Both the position numbers and the translations under genes were made by a program. Source: Salinimicrobium sediminilitoris (lineage in GTDB: Bacteria; Bacteroidota; Bacteroidia; Flavobacteriales; Flavobacteriaceae). Taken from it: DNA of 64,000 bases. The stretch is taken from positions 558,001 through 622,000 of the forward strand of contig NZ_JAIVCC010000002.1 in assembly GCF_020866905.1 (NCBI RefSeq), read 5' to 3'. Shown here in pieces: positions 51,946 to 60,197 of this stretch. Every line of letters begins with the position of its first letter. Positions within the stretch are counted from its first letter, which is position 1. The notes beneath the pieces were generated by a model. The model was not told the origin of the DNA. It searched no databases and was given only the letters and a program-made list of their open reading frames with translations.

Positions 51946-52803
51946 TTAAACGGCCTTTAAACTAAGGTCCAGGTTATAAACTGAATGTGTTAGTGCTCCA
52001 CTGGAGATAAAATCGACTCCGCATTCGGCATACTTCCTGGCTGTTTCCAGGGTTATTCCCCCGCTGGATTCGGTTTCGCAGCGTTTGTCGATCAGCTTCA
52101 CTGCCTCACGGGTTTCATCATAGTTAAAGTTGTCCAGTAAGATCCGGTCTACTCCACCCGCGTTCAGGATCTGTTTTATCTCATGGATATTCCTGGCTTC
52201 CACGATGATCTTTAGATTCAGCTTATTATCTGTAAGGTATTTATGGGTTTTGGCTATTGCTTTTTCTATGCCTCCTGCAAAGTCTATATGATTGTCCTTA
52301 AGCATGATCATATCGTAAAGGGCAAAACGATGGTTTTCTCCTCCCCCTATTTTTACAGCCCATTTTTCCAGGGCACGAATTCCGGGAGTGGTTTTCCTGG
52401 TATCCAGGATCTTGGTGCCGGTGCCTTCAAGCTTTTCGGCAAAAGTCCTGGTTTTGGTGGCTATGGCACTCATACGCTGCATAGCGTTCAACACCAGCCT
52501 TTCGGCTTTTAGGATCGACTGTGAAGACCCTTCCACGTAGAAAACAATATCTCTGGGTTTAATTCGGCTACCGTCCGGGATCTGGACGTCTATCTTCATT
52601 TCGGGATCCACCTTTTCAAAAACCCTTCGTGCAAAATCGACACCGGCAAGAATACCTGTATCCTTCACCAATAGTTTAGCCTTGCCCCGGGCATTACCGG
52701 GAATGCAGGCAAGGGAGCTGTGGTCCCCGTCTCCTATGTCTTCTCTTAACGCATTTTCAATTATTATTTCAATTTCCTTTTCAAATTGTTCTTTTGAAAT
52801 CAT
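51946..52803 (-). CDS. nadC: nicotinate-nucleotide pyrophosphorylase (carboxylating)
   Basis: Quinolinate phosphoribosyltransferase of de novo NAD synthesis, 285 aa. Conserved segments are EDIGDGDHSSLACIP, LNAMQRMSAIATKT, TRKTTPGIRALEKWAVKIGGGENHRF, KDNHI, and the barrel end ESSGGITLETARKYAECGVDFISSGALTHS. nadA/nadB are not adjacent. First gene before the YihY gene; divergent from rlmH. Confidence 0.96.
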   Translation of the reverse strand: MISKEQFEKEIEIIIENALREDIGDGDHSSLACIPGNARGKAKLLVKDTGILAGVDFARRVFEKVDPEMKIDVQIPDGSRIKPRDIVFYVEGSSQSILKAERLVLNAMQRMSAIATKTRTFAEKLEGTGTKILDTRKTTPGIRALEKWAVKIGGGENHRFALYDMIMLKDNHIDFAGGIEKAIAKTHKYLTDNKLNLKIIVEARNIHEIKQILNAGGVDRILLDNFNYDETREAVKLIDKRCETESSGGITLETARKYAECGVDFISSGALTHSVYNLDLSLKAV

Positions 52804-52853
52804 TGCAGTGCCTATTTTTGCTAAAGTTACAAAGTAAACATATAAATCTCATC

Positions 52854-53327
52854 ATGACCATAAAATTGCTGACAATAGGGAAAACCGATGATGCCGCCCT
52901 ACAAAACCTCATCGACACCTACGTCAACAGGCTTGGACATTACAACAAATTTGAACTTGAGGTCATCCCCGATCTTAAAAAGACGAAAAACCTTTCTCTT
53001 GACCAGCAAAAAACTGCGGAAGGAAAGCTCATTGTTGAAAAGCTTTCTCCTTCAGACTTTGTAGTACTGCTGGATGAGAACGGAAAGCAGTTTTCCTCTG
53101 AAGGTTTTTCTGAATACATCCAGAAGAGGCTGAACAGCGGGATGAAGCAACTCATCTTTATCATTGGCGGCCCCTATGGCTTTTCAGAAGAAGTTTACTC
53201 CCGGGCAAATGGGAAATTATCCCTCTCAAAAATGACATTTTCACACCAAATGGTCAGGTTGTTCTTTGTTGAGCAGCTTTACAGGGCTTTTACAATTCTT
53301 CGGAATGAACCTTACCATCACAAATAA
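52854..53327 (+). CDS. rlmH: 23S rRNA (pseudouridine1915-N3)-methyltransferase
   Basis: SPOUT methyltransferase that acts on Psi1915 of the assembled 70S ribosome. It has 157 aa from ATG 52854 (MTIKLLTIGKT); an upstream frame to 52794 would run into nadC. SAM-binding trefoil segments: VVLLDENGKQFSSEGF, FIIGGPYGFSEEV, and the C-terminal LSKMTFSHQMVRLFFVEQLYRAFTILRNEPYHHK, which is diagnostic. The palindrome AAAATGACATTTT lies within the gene (53229-53241). It ends 6 bp before the next gene. Confidence 0.96.
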   Translation: MTIKLLTIGKTDDAALQNLIDTYVNRLGHYNKFELEVIPDLKKTKNLSLDQQKTAEGKLIVEKLSPSDFVVLLDENGKQFSSEGFSEYIQKRLNSGMKQLIFIIGGPYGFSEEVYSRANGKLSLSKMTFSHQMVRLFFVEQLYRAFTILRNEPYHHK

Positions 53328-53333
53328 TTTATC

Positions 53334-53921
53334 ATGGAATTAGTATTCGCTACCAATAATAAAAATAAATTAAAGGAAGTACAGGCATTACTTCCGAAGG
53401 AAATAAGGCTGCTTTCGCTTGAGGAGATCGGTTGTACCGAAGACATTCCCGAAACTGCACCCACTATTGAAGGCAATGCCATTCAAAAAGCCGAATATGT
53501 GAAGAAAAATTACGGTTACGATTGTTTTGCCGATGATACCGGCCTGGAGGTTAATGCCTTGAACGGTGCTCCCGGGGTATATTCGGCCAGGTATGCAGGG
53601 GAAGAAAAAAGCAGCGAGGCCAATATTGATAAGCTATTGAAGGAGCTAGAAGGAAAAGAAGATCGCAGTGCCCGTTTTAAAACTGTAATTGCGCTTCATC
53701 TTAAAGGTAAGCTCCACACCTTTACCGGAATTTGCTCCGGAAGTATCATTTTTGAGAGGAAGGGATTACAGGGATTTGGCTATGATCCTGTCTTTCAAGC
53801 CGAAGGAAAACAGGTGACATTTGCCGAAATGAGCCTGGAAGAAAAATCTCAAATTAGTCATCGCGCACGTGCAACCCGCGAACTTATTGACTTCCTGACC
53901 TCTCAAGGTGAACAAATTTAA
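53334..53921 (+). CDS. non-canonical purine NTP pyrophosphatase (RdgB/HAM1)
   Basis: Hydrolyses ITP, dITP and XTP to monophosphates to keep deaminated purines out of DNA. The 195-aa protein begins with the family signature FATNNKNKLKEV. CFADDTGLEVNALNGAPGVYSARYAG carries the catalytic Asp, and GFGYDPVF and SHRARA follow. Cytosolic. It directly follows rlmH, probably on the same transcript. Confidence 0.95.
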   Translation: MELVFATNNKNKLKEVQALLPKEIRLLSLEEIGCTEDIPETAPTIEGNAIQKAEYVKKNYGYDCFADDTGLEVNALNGAPGVYSARYAGEEKSSEANIDKLLKELEGKEDRSARFKTVIALHLKGKLHTFTGICSGSIIFERKGLQGFGYDPVFQAEGKQVTFAEMSLEEKSQISHRARATRELIDFLTSQGEQI

Positions 53922-53946
53922 ATGTAATAAGCTGCTAACTAATCCT

Positions 53947-53954
53947 TACCTTTG
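53947..53954 (+). promoter_or_regulatory. -7 element for the DEAD-box helicase gene
   Basis: TACCTTTG, a perfect TAnnTTTG, 17 bp before the ATG. No good -33 TTG is found at the usual distance. Confidence 0.45.
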
Positions 53955-53971
53955 CAACTTATTAGATATGT

Positions 53972-55804
53972 ATGAATAAATTTGAATTATTAGGATTGAA
54001 TGACGCCTTGTTACAGGCAATTAAAGACATGGGTTTTGAAAGCCCTAGTGAAGTACAGGAAAAAGCAATCCCAATTTTACTGCAGGAGGATACAGATATG
54101 GTAGCCCTTGCACAAACCGGAACCGGAAAAACCGCAGCATTTGGATTTCCGCTTATCCAAAAGATTGATGTAAACAACAGAAAGACACAGGGCCTTATTC
54201 TTTCTCCAACCCGAGAGTTGTGTTTACAGATTACCAACGAATTAAAGAACTACTCAAAATATTTTAAGGGCCTTAATACCGTAGCGATCTACGGGGGTGC
54301 CAGTATTACAGACCAGGCTTCGCAGATTAAAAAAGGAGCGCAGATCATTGTTGCCACTCCGGGTCGTATGCAGGACATGGTGAATAGAAAACTGGTAGAT
54401 ATTTCGGCGATCGAGTATTGTATCCTTGATGAGGCAGATGAAATGCTGAACATGGGATTCTATGAAGACATTACCGAAATCCTTTCTCACACCCCAAGAG
54501 AAAAGAGCACCTGGTTGTTTTCGGCTACTATGCCAAAGGAGGTTTCTACCATTGCAAAGAAATTTATGCGTACTCCCATTGAGATCACTGTGGGTACCAA
54601 GAACATGGGAACATCCAATGTTTCCCACGAGTACTTTGTCGTTAATGCCCGTGACCGTTATGCGGCATTGAAAAGACTGGCAGATGCCAATCCAGATATT
54701 TTCTCTGTGATCTTTTGTCGTACCAAACGCGACACCCAGAAAGTTGCCGAGCAGTTGATCGAAGATGGATACAACGCTGCAGCACTCCACGGTGACCTGA
54801 GCCAGAACCAACGTGACCTGGTGATGAAAAGCTTTAGGGGAAGACAGATCCAGATGCTGGTAGCTACAGATGTTGCTGCCCGCGGAATCGATGTTGATGA
54901 TATCACTCACGTGATTAACTATCAACTTCCCGATGAAATTGAAACTTATACTCACCGTAGTGGTCGTACCGGAAGAGCCGGAAAAAGCGGAGTTTCCATG
55001 GTTATTGTTTCCAAAAGTGAAGCCCGAAAGATCAAGGGAATTGAGCGAATTATTGGTCAGTCTTTTGAAAGAAAAGAAATTCCTGATGGTAGAGAGATCT
55101 GCGAAGTGCAGCTTTTTCACCTTGCCAATGAGATCAGCAAAACTGAGATTAATCACGAGATCGATAAATACTTACCAAGTATAGCAGAACTCTTTGAAGG
55201 ACTTACTAAGGAGGAATTGCTGAAAAAATTCTTTTCAGTTGAATTCACAAGGTTCTTCAATTACTACAATAACGCCCAGGATCTAAATGCAAAAGGTTCT
55301 ACTGAAGTTTATGAAGATGAAGGCGACAGCACAAGGTTCTTTATAAACGTTGGAGCAAAAGACGATTTCGATTGGATGAGTCTGAAGGATTTCCTTAAGG
55401 CCACTTTGGATCTTGGAAGAGATGATGTGAACCGTGTTGAAGTAAAAGACAGCTTCTCCTTCTTTAATGTCGACAGCTCAAAAGCTGAAGAAGTAATTAG
55501 AATTTTCCAGGACTTTAAACATAATGGACGTCACATTAACGTTGAGATTACCAAAAAGAGCGCCGGTAAGGAACGTAGCGGTGGTCGCAAAGGTGGAGGA
55601 TTTAAAGGAAAAGACAAGGGAAGCCAAAGCTTTGACAAATCCTCAAAAGGAGCAGATAAAGGTCGTAGAAGATCTTCAGGTTCTCCTTCAGGCGGGAAAA
55701 GAAGATCATCTGACTCAGGAACCGGCGGACGCGAGGGAAAGAAGAGCGGTGGCCGCAGCAGCAGCATTGAAAGTTCTATTAAAAGAAGAAGATCAAAAAA
55801 GTAA
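53972..55804 (+). CDS. DEAD-box RNA helicase with DbpA/CsdA RNA-binding domain
   Basis: A 610-aa cold-shock-type helicase probably acting in ribosome assembly or mRNA unwinding. Q motif in FESPSEVQEKAIP, Walker A AQTGTGKT at 47-54, DEAD at 153-156, SAT in LFSATMP, and HRSGRTGRAG in lobe two. A DbpA-type RNA-recognition fold follows at about 465-545 (RFFINVGAKDDFDWMSLKDFLK and DSFSFFNVDSSKAEEVI). The tail (about 550-610) is Arg/Gly/Ser/Lys-rich and probably binds RNA. Its architecture differs from the RhlE-like helicase at the left edge. Confidence 0.95.
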   Translation: MNKFELLGLNDALLQAIKDMGFESPSEVQEKAIPILLQEDTDMVALAQTGTGKTAAFGFPLIQKIDVNNRKTQGLILSPTRELCLQITNELKNYSKYFKGLNTVAIYGGASITDQASQIKKGAQIIVATPGRMQDMVNRKLVDISAIEYCILDEADEMLNMGFYEDITEILSHTPREKSTWLFSATMPKEVSTIAKKFMRTPIEITVGTKNMGTSNVSHEYFVVNARDRYAALKRLADANPDIFSVIFCRTKRDTQKVAEQLIEDGYNAAALHGDLSQNQRDLVMKSFRGRQIQMLVATDVAARGIDVDDITHVINYQLPDEIETYTHRSGRTGRAGKSGVSMVIVSKSEARKIKGIERIIGQSFERKEIPDGREICEVQLFHLANEISKTEINHEIDKYLPSIAELFEGLTKEELLKKFFSVEFTRFFNYYNNAQDLNAKGSTEVYEDEGDSTRFFINVGAKDDFDWMSLKDFLKATLDLGRDDVNRVEVKDSFSFFNVDSSKAEEVIRIFQDFKHNGRHINVEITKKSAGKERSGGRKGGGFKGKDKGSQSFDKSSKGADKGRRRSSGSPSGGKRRSSDSGTGGREGKKSGGRSSSIESSIKRRRSKK

Positions 55805-55863
55805 TCCTTTAAGACATTTTTGGTACAGTTTTCCCTAAGTATGTGAGTAGCTTAGATCACAAC

Positions 55864-56619
55864 ATGAAGAAATTTTTAATCCCCCTGTTTTTACTTTTTA
55901 GCTTCCTGGCTTTTAGCCAGGAACCAACTGTGGTGACAGGGAAGGTTCTTAATGCGGCAAATGACCTGCCCATAGAAAATGCACACATTGTCAATCTTAA
56001 TCAGGTAATTGGTGCAGTTTCGGGAGAAGAAGGAAATTTTGAAATTAAAGCAGAGGTAAATGATACGCTGTATTTTTCTTATCTGGGTTTTAAATCCATA
56101 CGGGTGAGAGTTACCAACGACTGGCTTAAGTTTGGGGAAGTGAAAGTGAAGATGACCGAGCTGGGAATTGCTCTTGAAGAAGTTGTGGTGAGCCCAATTC
56201 AATTAACGGGCTACCTGGAAATTGACGCCAAGAATATTCCTATTTACGAGAATTACCGCTATAGCATTTCCGGTTTAAACCAGGGATATGAAGGCGGGGA
56301 ACACAGTCCAAATGCCATTTCGAGGGCCTTAGGCGCAGTGTTTAATCCGGCAGATGCCCTTTACAACATCTTTGGGCAGCAGCCAAAGCAAATGAAGAAG
56401 CTAAGGGAAATGAAGCAGGATGACGAGATAAGGAACCTCTTGCAGAGCAAATTTGACCGGCAAACATTAATGGCTGTATTAGGTATTAACAGGATGGATA
56501 TAGACGAAGTGCTAAGGCGCTGTAACTATTCAACCGACTTTATTAATACTGCCAATGACCTGCAGATCCTCGATGCCATGAGTGGCTGCTATGAAGAATA
56601 TAAAGTTCTCAATAGATAA
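55864..56619 (+). CDS. exported protein with carboxypeptidase-regulatory-like domain
   Basis: A 251-aa exported protein: signal peptide 1-20 (PLFLLFSFLAFSQ), then a CarboxypepD_reg-like beta-sandwich (VVTGKVLNAANDLPIENAHIVNLNQVIGAVSGEEGNFEIKA and LYFSYLGFKSIRVRV), the domain also found at the N-terminus of SusC-like receptors. The C-terminal half (120-251) is helical with no barrel, so it is not a TonB receptor. The ATG at 55864 is chosen over a GTG at 55843. Function unknown. Confidence 0.85.
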   Translation: MKKFLIPLFLLFSFLAFSQEPTVVTGKVLNAANDLPIENAHIVNLNQVIGAVSGEEGNFEIKAEVNDTLYFSYLGFKSIRVRVTNDWLKFGEVKVKMTELGIALEEVVVSPIQLTGYLEIDAKNIPIYENYRYSISGLNQGYEGGEHSPNAISRALGAVFNPADALYNIFGQQPKQMKKLREMKQDDEIRNLLQSKFDRQTLMAVLGINRMDIDEVLRRCNYSTDFINTANDLQILDAMSGCYEEYKVLNR

Positions 56620-56639
56620 AAGAAACTGAAAAAATAAGG

Positions 56640-56671
56640 TGCCGAAAATGAGAATTTGCGGCATTTTTTTT
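56640..56671 (+). terminator. terminator after the carboxypeptidase-regulatory-like gene
   Basis: TGCCG pairs with CGGCA, extendable by AAA/TTT around a bulge, followed by eight T. Confidence 0.6.
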
Positions 56672-56700
56672 ATGTGTAGCAGATAAGCTTCAGGATAAAC

Positions 56701-57228
56701 CTATTTCTTTTCCAGGTGATTCTTAAGATTATAAAGTCCCCTTTCAAAATCATCACCTAAAGCACGCTCCATTCCGTAGAAAAGCATCACCACCGATGCG
56801 GGAAATTTATGCACCCCTTTGACGCCCCATACCATCTTTGTACGTTCCGGCTCCAGTTCTTTTACCGCCATATAATTAAGTGACAGGGATTTGTAGGGTT
56901 TTATAAACAATAACTGGGTTTCCAGCACCTTCCCTTCTTTGACTTTGACGATCTTTTGTATTCCTTCAATATTATTTTTCCCTTTCCAATAGGAAGTAGC
57001 TCCAACTTTCCCGTCTTCCCCTTTAAATTTGATCACCACCTTTGGGTCATTTAGGTACCAGGGCATCCACAAGGGTTGTTTTTTAAGCTGTCGAATGAAG
57101 GCGTAAACTTCGGCTTTTGGTCGGTTGATCACCACAGTGCGGCTTAGGTTGTATTCCTTCTTTGCCCATGCATGTAAGAATGCTACAAAGGTGATAATGC
57201 CAATAATGACATAAAAGAAAAGGGTCAT
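56701..57228 (-). CDS. SRPBCC-family protein with N-terminal membrane anchor
   Basis: A 175-aa protein with one N-terminal TM helix (MTLFFYVIIGIITFVAFLHAW) and an SRPBCC/polyketide-cyclase-like domain (SRTVVINRPKAEVYAFIRQLKKQPLWMPWYLNDPKV, then SYWKGKNNIEGIQKIVKVKEGKVLETQL and MVWGVKGVHKFPASVVMLFYGMERALGDDFERGLYNLKNHLEKK). It probably binds a hydrophobic ligand at the membrane. The trmH gene lies 35 bp upstream on the same strand. Confidence 0.85.
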   Translation of the reverse strand: MTLFFYVIIGIITFVAFLHAWAKKEYNLSRTVVINRPKAEVYAFIRQLKKQPLWMPWYLNDPKVVIKFKGEDGKVGATSYWKGKNNIEGIQKIVKVKEGKVLETQLLFIKPYKSLSLNYMAVKELEPERTKMVWGVKGVHKFPASVVMLFYGMERALGDDFERGLYNLKNHLEKK

Positions 57229-57263
57229 ATTCTTTAACTATAGGGACCTAAATGTAAATAAAT

Positions 57264-57920
57264 TTATCGTGATGCCTCGAAACGGGCAATAATTTCGGTC
57301 GAATTTTTTAAATTCTTTTTAGCCCAGTCTAACCTCTTAAGAATTTGTTCCTCTTCTGAAAGTTCCCATTTTATATCACTATTCCTCAATCTTGAGCTAA
57401 CATCCTGAAGGATAATAGCTGCAGAAACCGAAATATTCAAGCTCTCGGTAAAACCTACCATTGGGATCTGTAGAAACTCATCGGCCTCCTGCATTACCTC
57501 TTGCGATAATCCTTCTGTTTCGGTACCAAAGAACAAAGCAGCCTTATTTGAAATGTCGAAATTATGAAGCAAAGTTCCTTTATGAGGGGAAGTCGCTACA
57601 ATTTTGTAGCCTTTCTTCCGAAGCGTTTTAATACAATCCGCAGTTGAAGTATAACGATTTATATCGACCCATTTCTGGGCTCCCATCGCGATCTCCCTGT
57701 CAATCTTTTTAAGGTTCACCTCCTCCACTACATGCACATTTTGTATTCCAAAGACGTCGCAACTGCGAATCACTGCACTGGTGTTGTGAAGCTGGTAAAC
57801 ATCCTGGGTGGCAACTGTAAAATGATTGGTGCGCTGCCCAATAATCTTCCTGAAAAGTTCTTTTCTCTTATCTGTAAGAAAGGATTCCAGGTAGGATAAT
57901 AATTGAAGGTTCTCTTCCAT
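57264..57920 (-). CDS. trmH: tRNA (guanosine-2'-O)-methyltransferase, TrmH family
   Basis: A 218-aa SPOUT 2'-O-methyltransferase. SpoU motifs: TQDVYQLHNTSAVIRSCDVFGIQNVHVVE (motif 1), FGTETEGLSQEV (motif 2) and IPMVGFTESLNISVSAAIIL (motif 3). The N-terminal LTDKRKELFRKIIGQRTNHFTVATQDV is typical of TrmH acting on G18 of tRNA. Likely co-transcribed with the SRPBCC gene. Confidence 0.92.
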   Translation of the reverse strand: MEENLQLLSYLESFLTDKRKELFRKIIGQRTNHFTVATQDVYQLHNTSAVIRSCDVFGIQNVHVVEEVNLKKIDREIAMGAQKWVDINRYTSTADCIKTLRKKGYKIVATSPHKGTLLHNFDISNKAALFFGTETEGLSQEVMQEADEFLQIPMVGFTESLNISVSAAIILQDVSSRLRNSDIKWELSEEEQILKRLDWAKKNLKNSTEIIARFEASR

Positions 57921-58040
57921 GGCAGCGAAATTAGGAAAACCTCCCTGAATTTACCCTTTTTGAGAGGTAATAAAAGTCGTCTATACCATTATGATTTCTG
58001 AAGAAATCTGCTTATTTTTTAAAATTAAAATCCATCAAAA

Positions 58041-58727
58041 ATGAAAAAGGTAGTGGTGCTCACCGGCGCCGGAATAAGTGCAGAAAGCGGAATTAGCACC
58101 TTTAGGGACGCAGACGGTCTCTGGGAAGGCCACGACGTAATGGAAGTTGCTTCTCCAATTGGCTGGGAACGCAACCAGGAACTGGTGCTTGACTTTTACA
58201 ACAAAAGAAGACGGCAGCTAAATCAAGTCAAACCTAATGCTGCCCACAAAGCGCTTAAAGATCTTGAAGAACAATACAAGGTGCACATAATTACTCAAAA
58301 TGTGGACGACCTGCACGAGCGGGCAGGTAGTAAAAATGTCATTCATCTTCATGGGGAACTTAAAAAAGTACGCAGTACTTTTAATGAAAACCTGGTGCTT
58401 GACTGGGAAAATGATCTCAACGCAGGAGACTTTTGCGAACACAACCACCAGTTAAGACCACATGTAGTGTGGTTTGGAGAAGAAGTTCCTATGATGGAAC
58501 CGGCGATGGAGATCACCCGAAAAGCCGATATTCTCATGATCATTGGGACCTCAATGCAGGTCTATCCTGCTGCAGGCCTCCTCTATTATGCCCCCGAAGA
58601 TATTCCTGTATATTTTATAGATCCCAAACCCTCTGTTAAGGAAACCCGCCACCTCCAAGTCTTTGCTGAAAATGCATCTACAGGAGTTCCAAGGCTGGTG
58701 CAGGAATTGCTGGAAAAAGCGGAGTGA
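58041..58727 (+). CDS. cobB: Sir2-family NAD-dependent deacylase lacking zinc cysteines
   Basis: A 228-aa sirtuin. NAD-binding GAGISAESGISTFR at 9-22, QNVDDLHERAG at 86-96 and catalytic His104 (IHLHGEL) are intact. Tyr53 and Arg56 in DFYNKRRRQL form the Tyr-x-x-Arg pair that binds acidic acyl groups in E. coli CobB and human SIRT5, predicting desuccinylase or demalonylase activity. The structural zinc site is missing: the first Cys pair after HGELKKVR is replaced by STFN and the second is reduced to one Cys132. The small domain must fold without zinc. Encoded alone upstream of purB. Confidence 0.92.
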   Translation: MKKVVVLTGAGISAESGISTFRDADGLWEGHDVMEVASPIGWERNQELVLDFYNKRRRQLNQVKPNAAHKALKDLEEQYKVHIITQNVDDLHERAGSKNVIHLHGELKKVRSTFNENLVLDWENDLNAGDFCEHNHQLRPHVVWFGEEVPMMEPAMEITRKADILMIIGTSMQVYPAAGLLYYAPEDIPVYFIDPKPSVKETRHLQVFAENASTGVPRLVQELLEKAE

Positions 58728-58801
58728 AACTAAAAGAACAAATACTTTTTACCATTGGGCCCGAAAATGTATCTTTAACCCTTAATTTTTAACTGCATTT
58801 C

Positions 58802-60139
58802 ATGACCTCTCTTCAGGCAATATCTCCCATAGATGGCAGGTATTCTTCCAAAACTCAGCAACTGGTAGATTACTTTAGTGAACAGGCCCTCATAAAATAT
58901 AGAGTACGGGTAGAAATTGAATATTTTATTTCTTTGGTCGAGCACGGGCTCCCTCAGCTAAAAGACATTTCAGAATCAAAATTCCAGGGTCTAAGGAAGA
59001 TCTATATCGATTTTTCGAGCGAAGATGCCTTGAAGATCAAAGAAATTGAAAAAACCACCAACCACGACGTTAAGGCGGTAGAATATTTTATAAAGGACAA
59101 GTTTGATGCTCTTGACCTCGCCTCCTACAAGGAATTCATTCACTTTGGCCTTACCTCTCAGGATATCAATAATACCGCAGTGCCTCTAAGTATCAAAGAA
59201 GCAATGGAAGAGGTTTATAGCCCTGCCCTTGAGGAACTGCTTGAAAAACTAGAGCAACTCTCGGTAGACTGGAAAGATATCCCAATGCTTGCAAGGACTC
59301 ATGGCCAGCCGGCCTCTCCTACCCGCCTTGGAAAAGAAATAAAAGTTTTTGTGGTAAGACTGAAAGAACAGATGAAATTCCTTCAGGATATTCCAAACGC
59401 AGCCAAGTTTGGCGGAGCTACAGGAAATTTCAATGCACATAAAGTGGCCTATCCCGATGTTAACTGGAAAAGCTTTGGGAAGGATTTTGTTGAAGGCTCT
59501 CTTGGTCTTTATCATTCATTTCCCACAACCCAAATTGAGCATTACGATCATATGGCTTCTCTTTTTGATGCTCTAAAGCGTATCAATACTATCATCCTGG
59601 ATTTGGATAAGGATATTTGGTCTTACGTATCCATGGATTATTTTAAACAAAAGATCAAAAAAGGAGAAGTGGGTTCTTCGGCTATGCCGCATAAAGTGAA
59701 CCCTATAGACTTTGAAAACAGTGAAGGGAATTTAGGTATTGCAAATGCCCTTTTTGAACACCTTTCGGCAAAGCTACCGGTAAGTCGTTTACAGCGCGAT
59801 CTTACAGATAGTACAGTATTGCGCACCATTGGAGTACCATTTGGCCACACCTTAATAGGTTTTTCTTCTACCCTTAAAGGTCTAAACAAACTTCTGCTGA
59901 ATGAAGCTAAACTAAATGAAGACCTGGAAAAGAACTGGGCAGTAGTGGCCGAAGCTATCCAGACAATTCTTAGAAGGGAAGGTTATCCTAATCCCTACGA
60001 AGCTTTAAAAGGCCTCACCCGAACAAATGAAAAGATCAACCGGGAAAGCATTTCTGATTTTATAAAACACCTGGATGTTTCTGAAGAGATAAAACAGGAG
60101 CTGCGACAAATCACTCCGCAGAATTACACCGGAATCTAA
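58802..60139 (+). CDS. purB: adenylosuccinate lyase
   Basis: Cleaves SAICAR and adenylosuccinate in purine synthesis. The 445-aa protein starts LQAISPIDGRYSSKT, typical of the E. coli-like PurB subgroup. TSQDINNTA, ARTHGQPASPTRLGKE and the signature loop GSSAMPHKVNPIDFENSEGN (about 293-312) contain the catalytic residues. No other pur genes are adjacent. Confidence 0.97.
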   Translation: MTSLQAISPIDGRYSSKTQQLVDYFSEQALIKYRVRVEIEYFISLVEHGLPQLKDISESKFQGLRKIYIDFSSEDALKIKEIEKTTNHDVKAVEYFIKDKFDALDLASYKEFIHFGLTSQDINNTAVPLSIKEAMEEVYSPALEELLEKLEQLSVDWKDIPMLARTHGQPASPTRLGKEIKVFVVRLKEQMKFLQDIPNAAKFGGATGNFNAHKVAYPDVNWKSFGKDFVEGSLGLYHSFPTTQIEHYDHMASLFDALKRINTIILDLDKDIWSYVSMDYFKQKIKKGEVGSSAMPHKVNPIDFENSEGNLGIANALFEHLSAKLPVSRLQRDLTDSTVLRTIGVPFGHTLIGFSSTLKGLNKLLLNEAKLNEDLEKNWAVVAEAIQTILRREGYPNPYEALKGLTRTNEKINRESISDFIKHLDVSEEIKQELRQITPQNYTGI

Positions 60140-60143
60140 AAAA

Positions 60144-60178
60144 CAAAGAACCTCAAAAATGCCATTTTTGAGGTTCAT
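60144..60178 (-). terminator. terminator built around the AAAATGNCATTTT palindrome
   Basis: GAACCTCAAAAATG and CATTTTTGAGGTTC form a 14-bp self-complementary stem around one base (in practice a 3-5 nt loop). Minus-strand T-rich tail TTTGTTTTTT. It ends the DUF4252 transcript and may serve purB. It contains palindrome copy 7 (60156-60168). Confidence 0.8.
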
Positions 60179-60197
60179 TGTTTATTCTACTTTGCTC

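Noticed and set aside
54254-55156. A 300-codon minus-strand frame opposite the DEAD-box helicase gene
   Set aside because: It runs antisense through the helicase core with His/Ser/Ile-rich low-complexity sequence. No recognisable motif, and the sense frame is certain.
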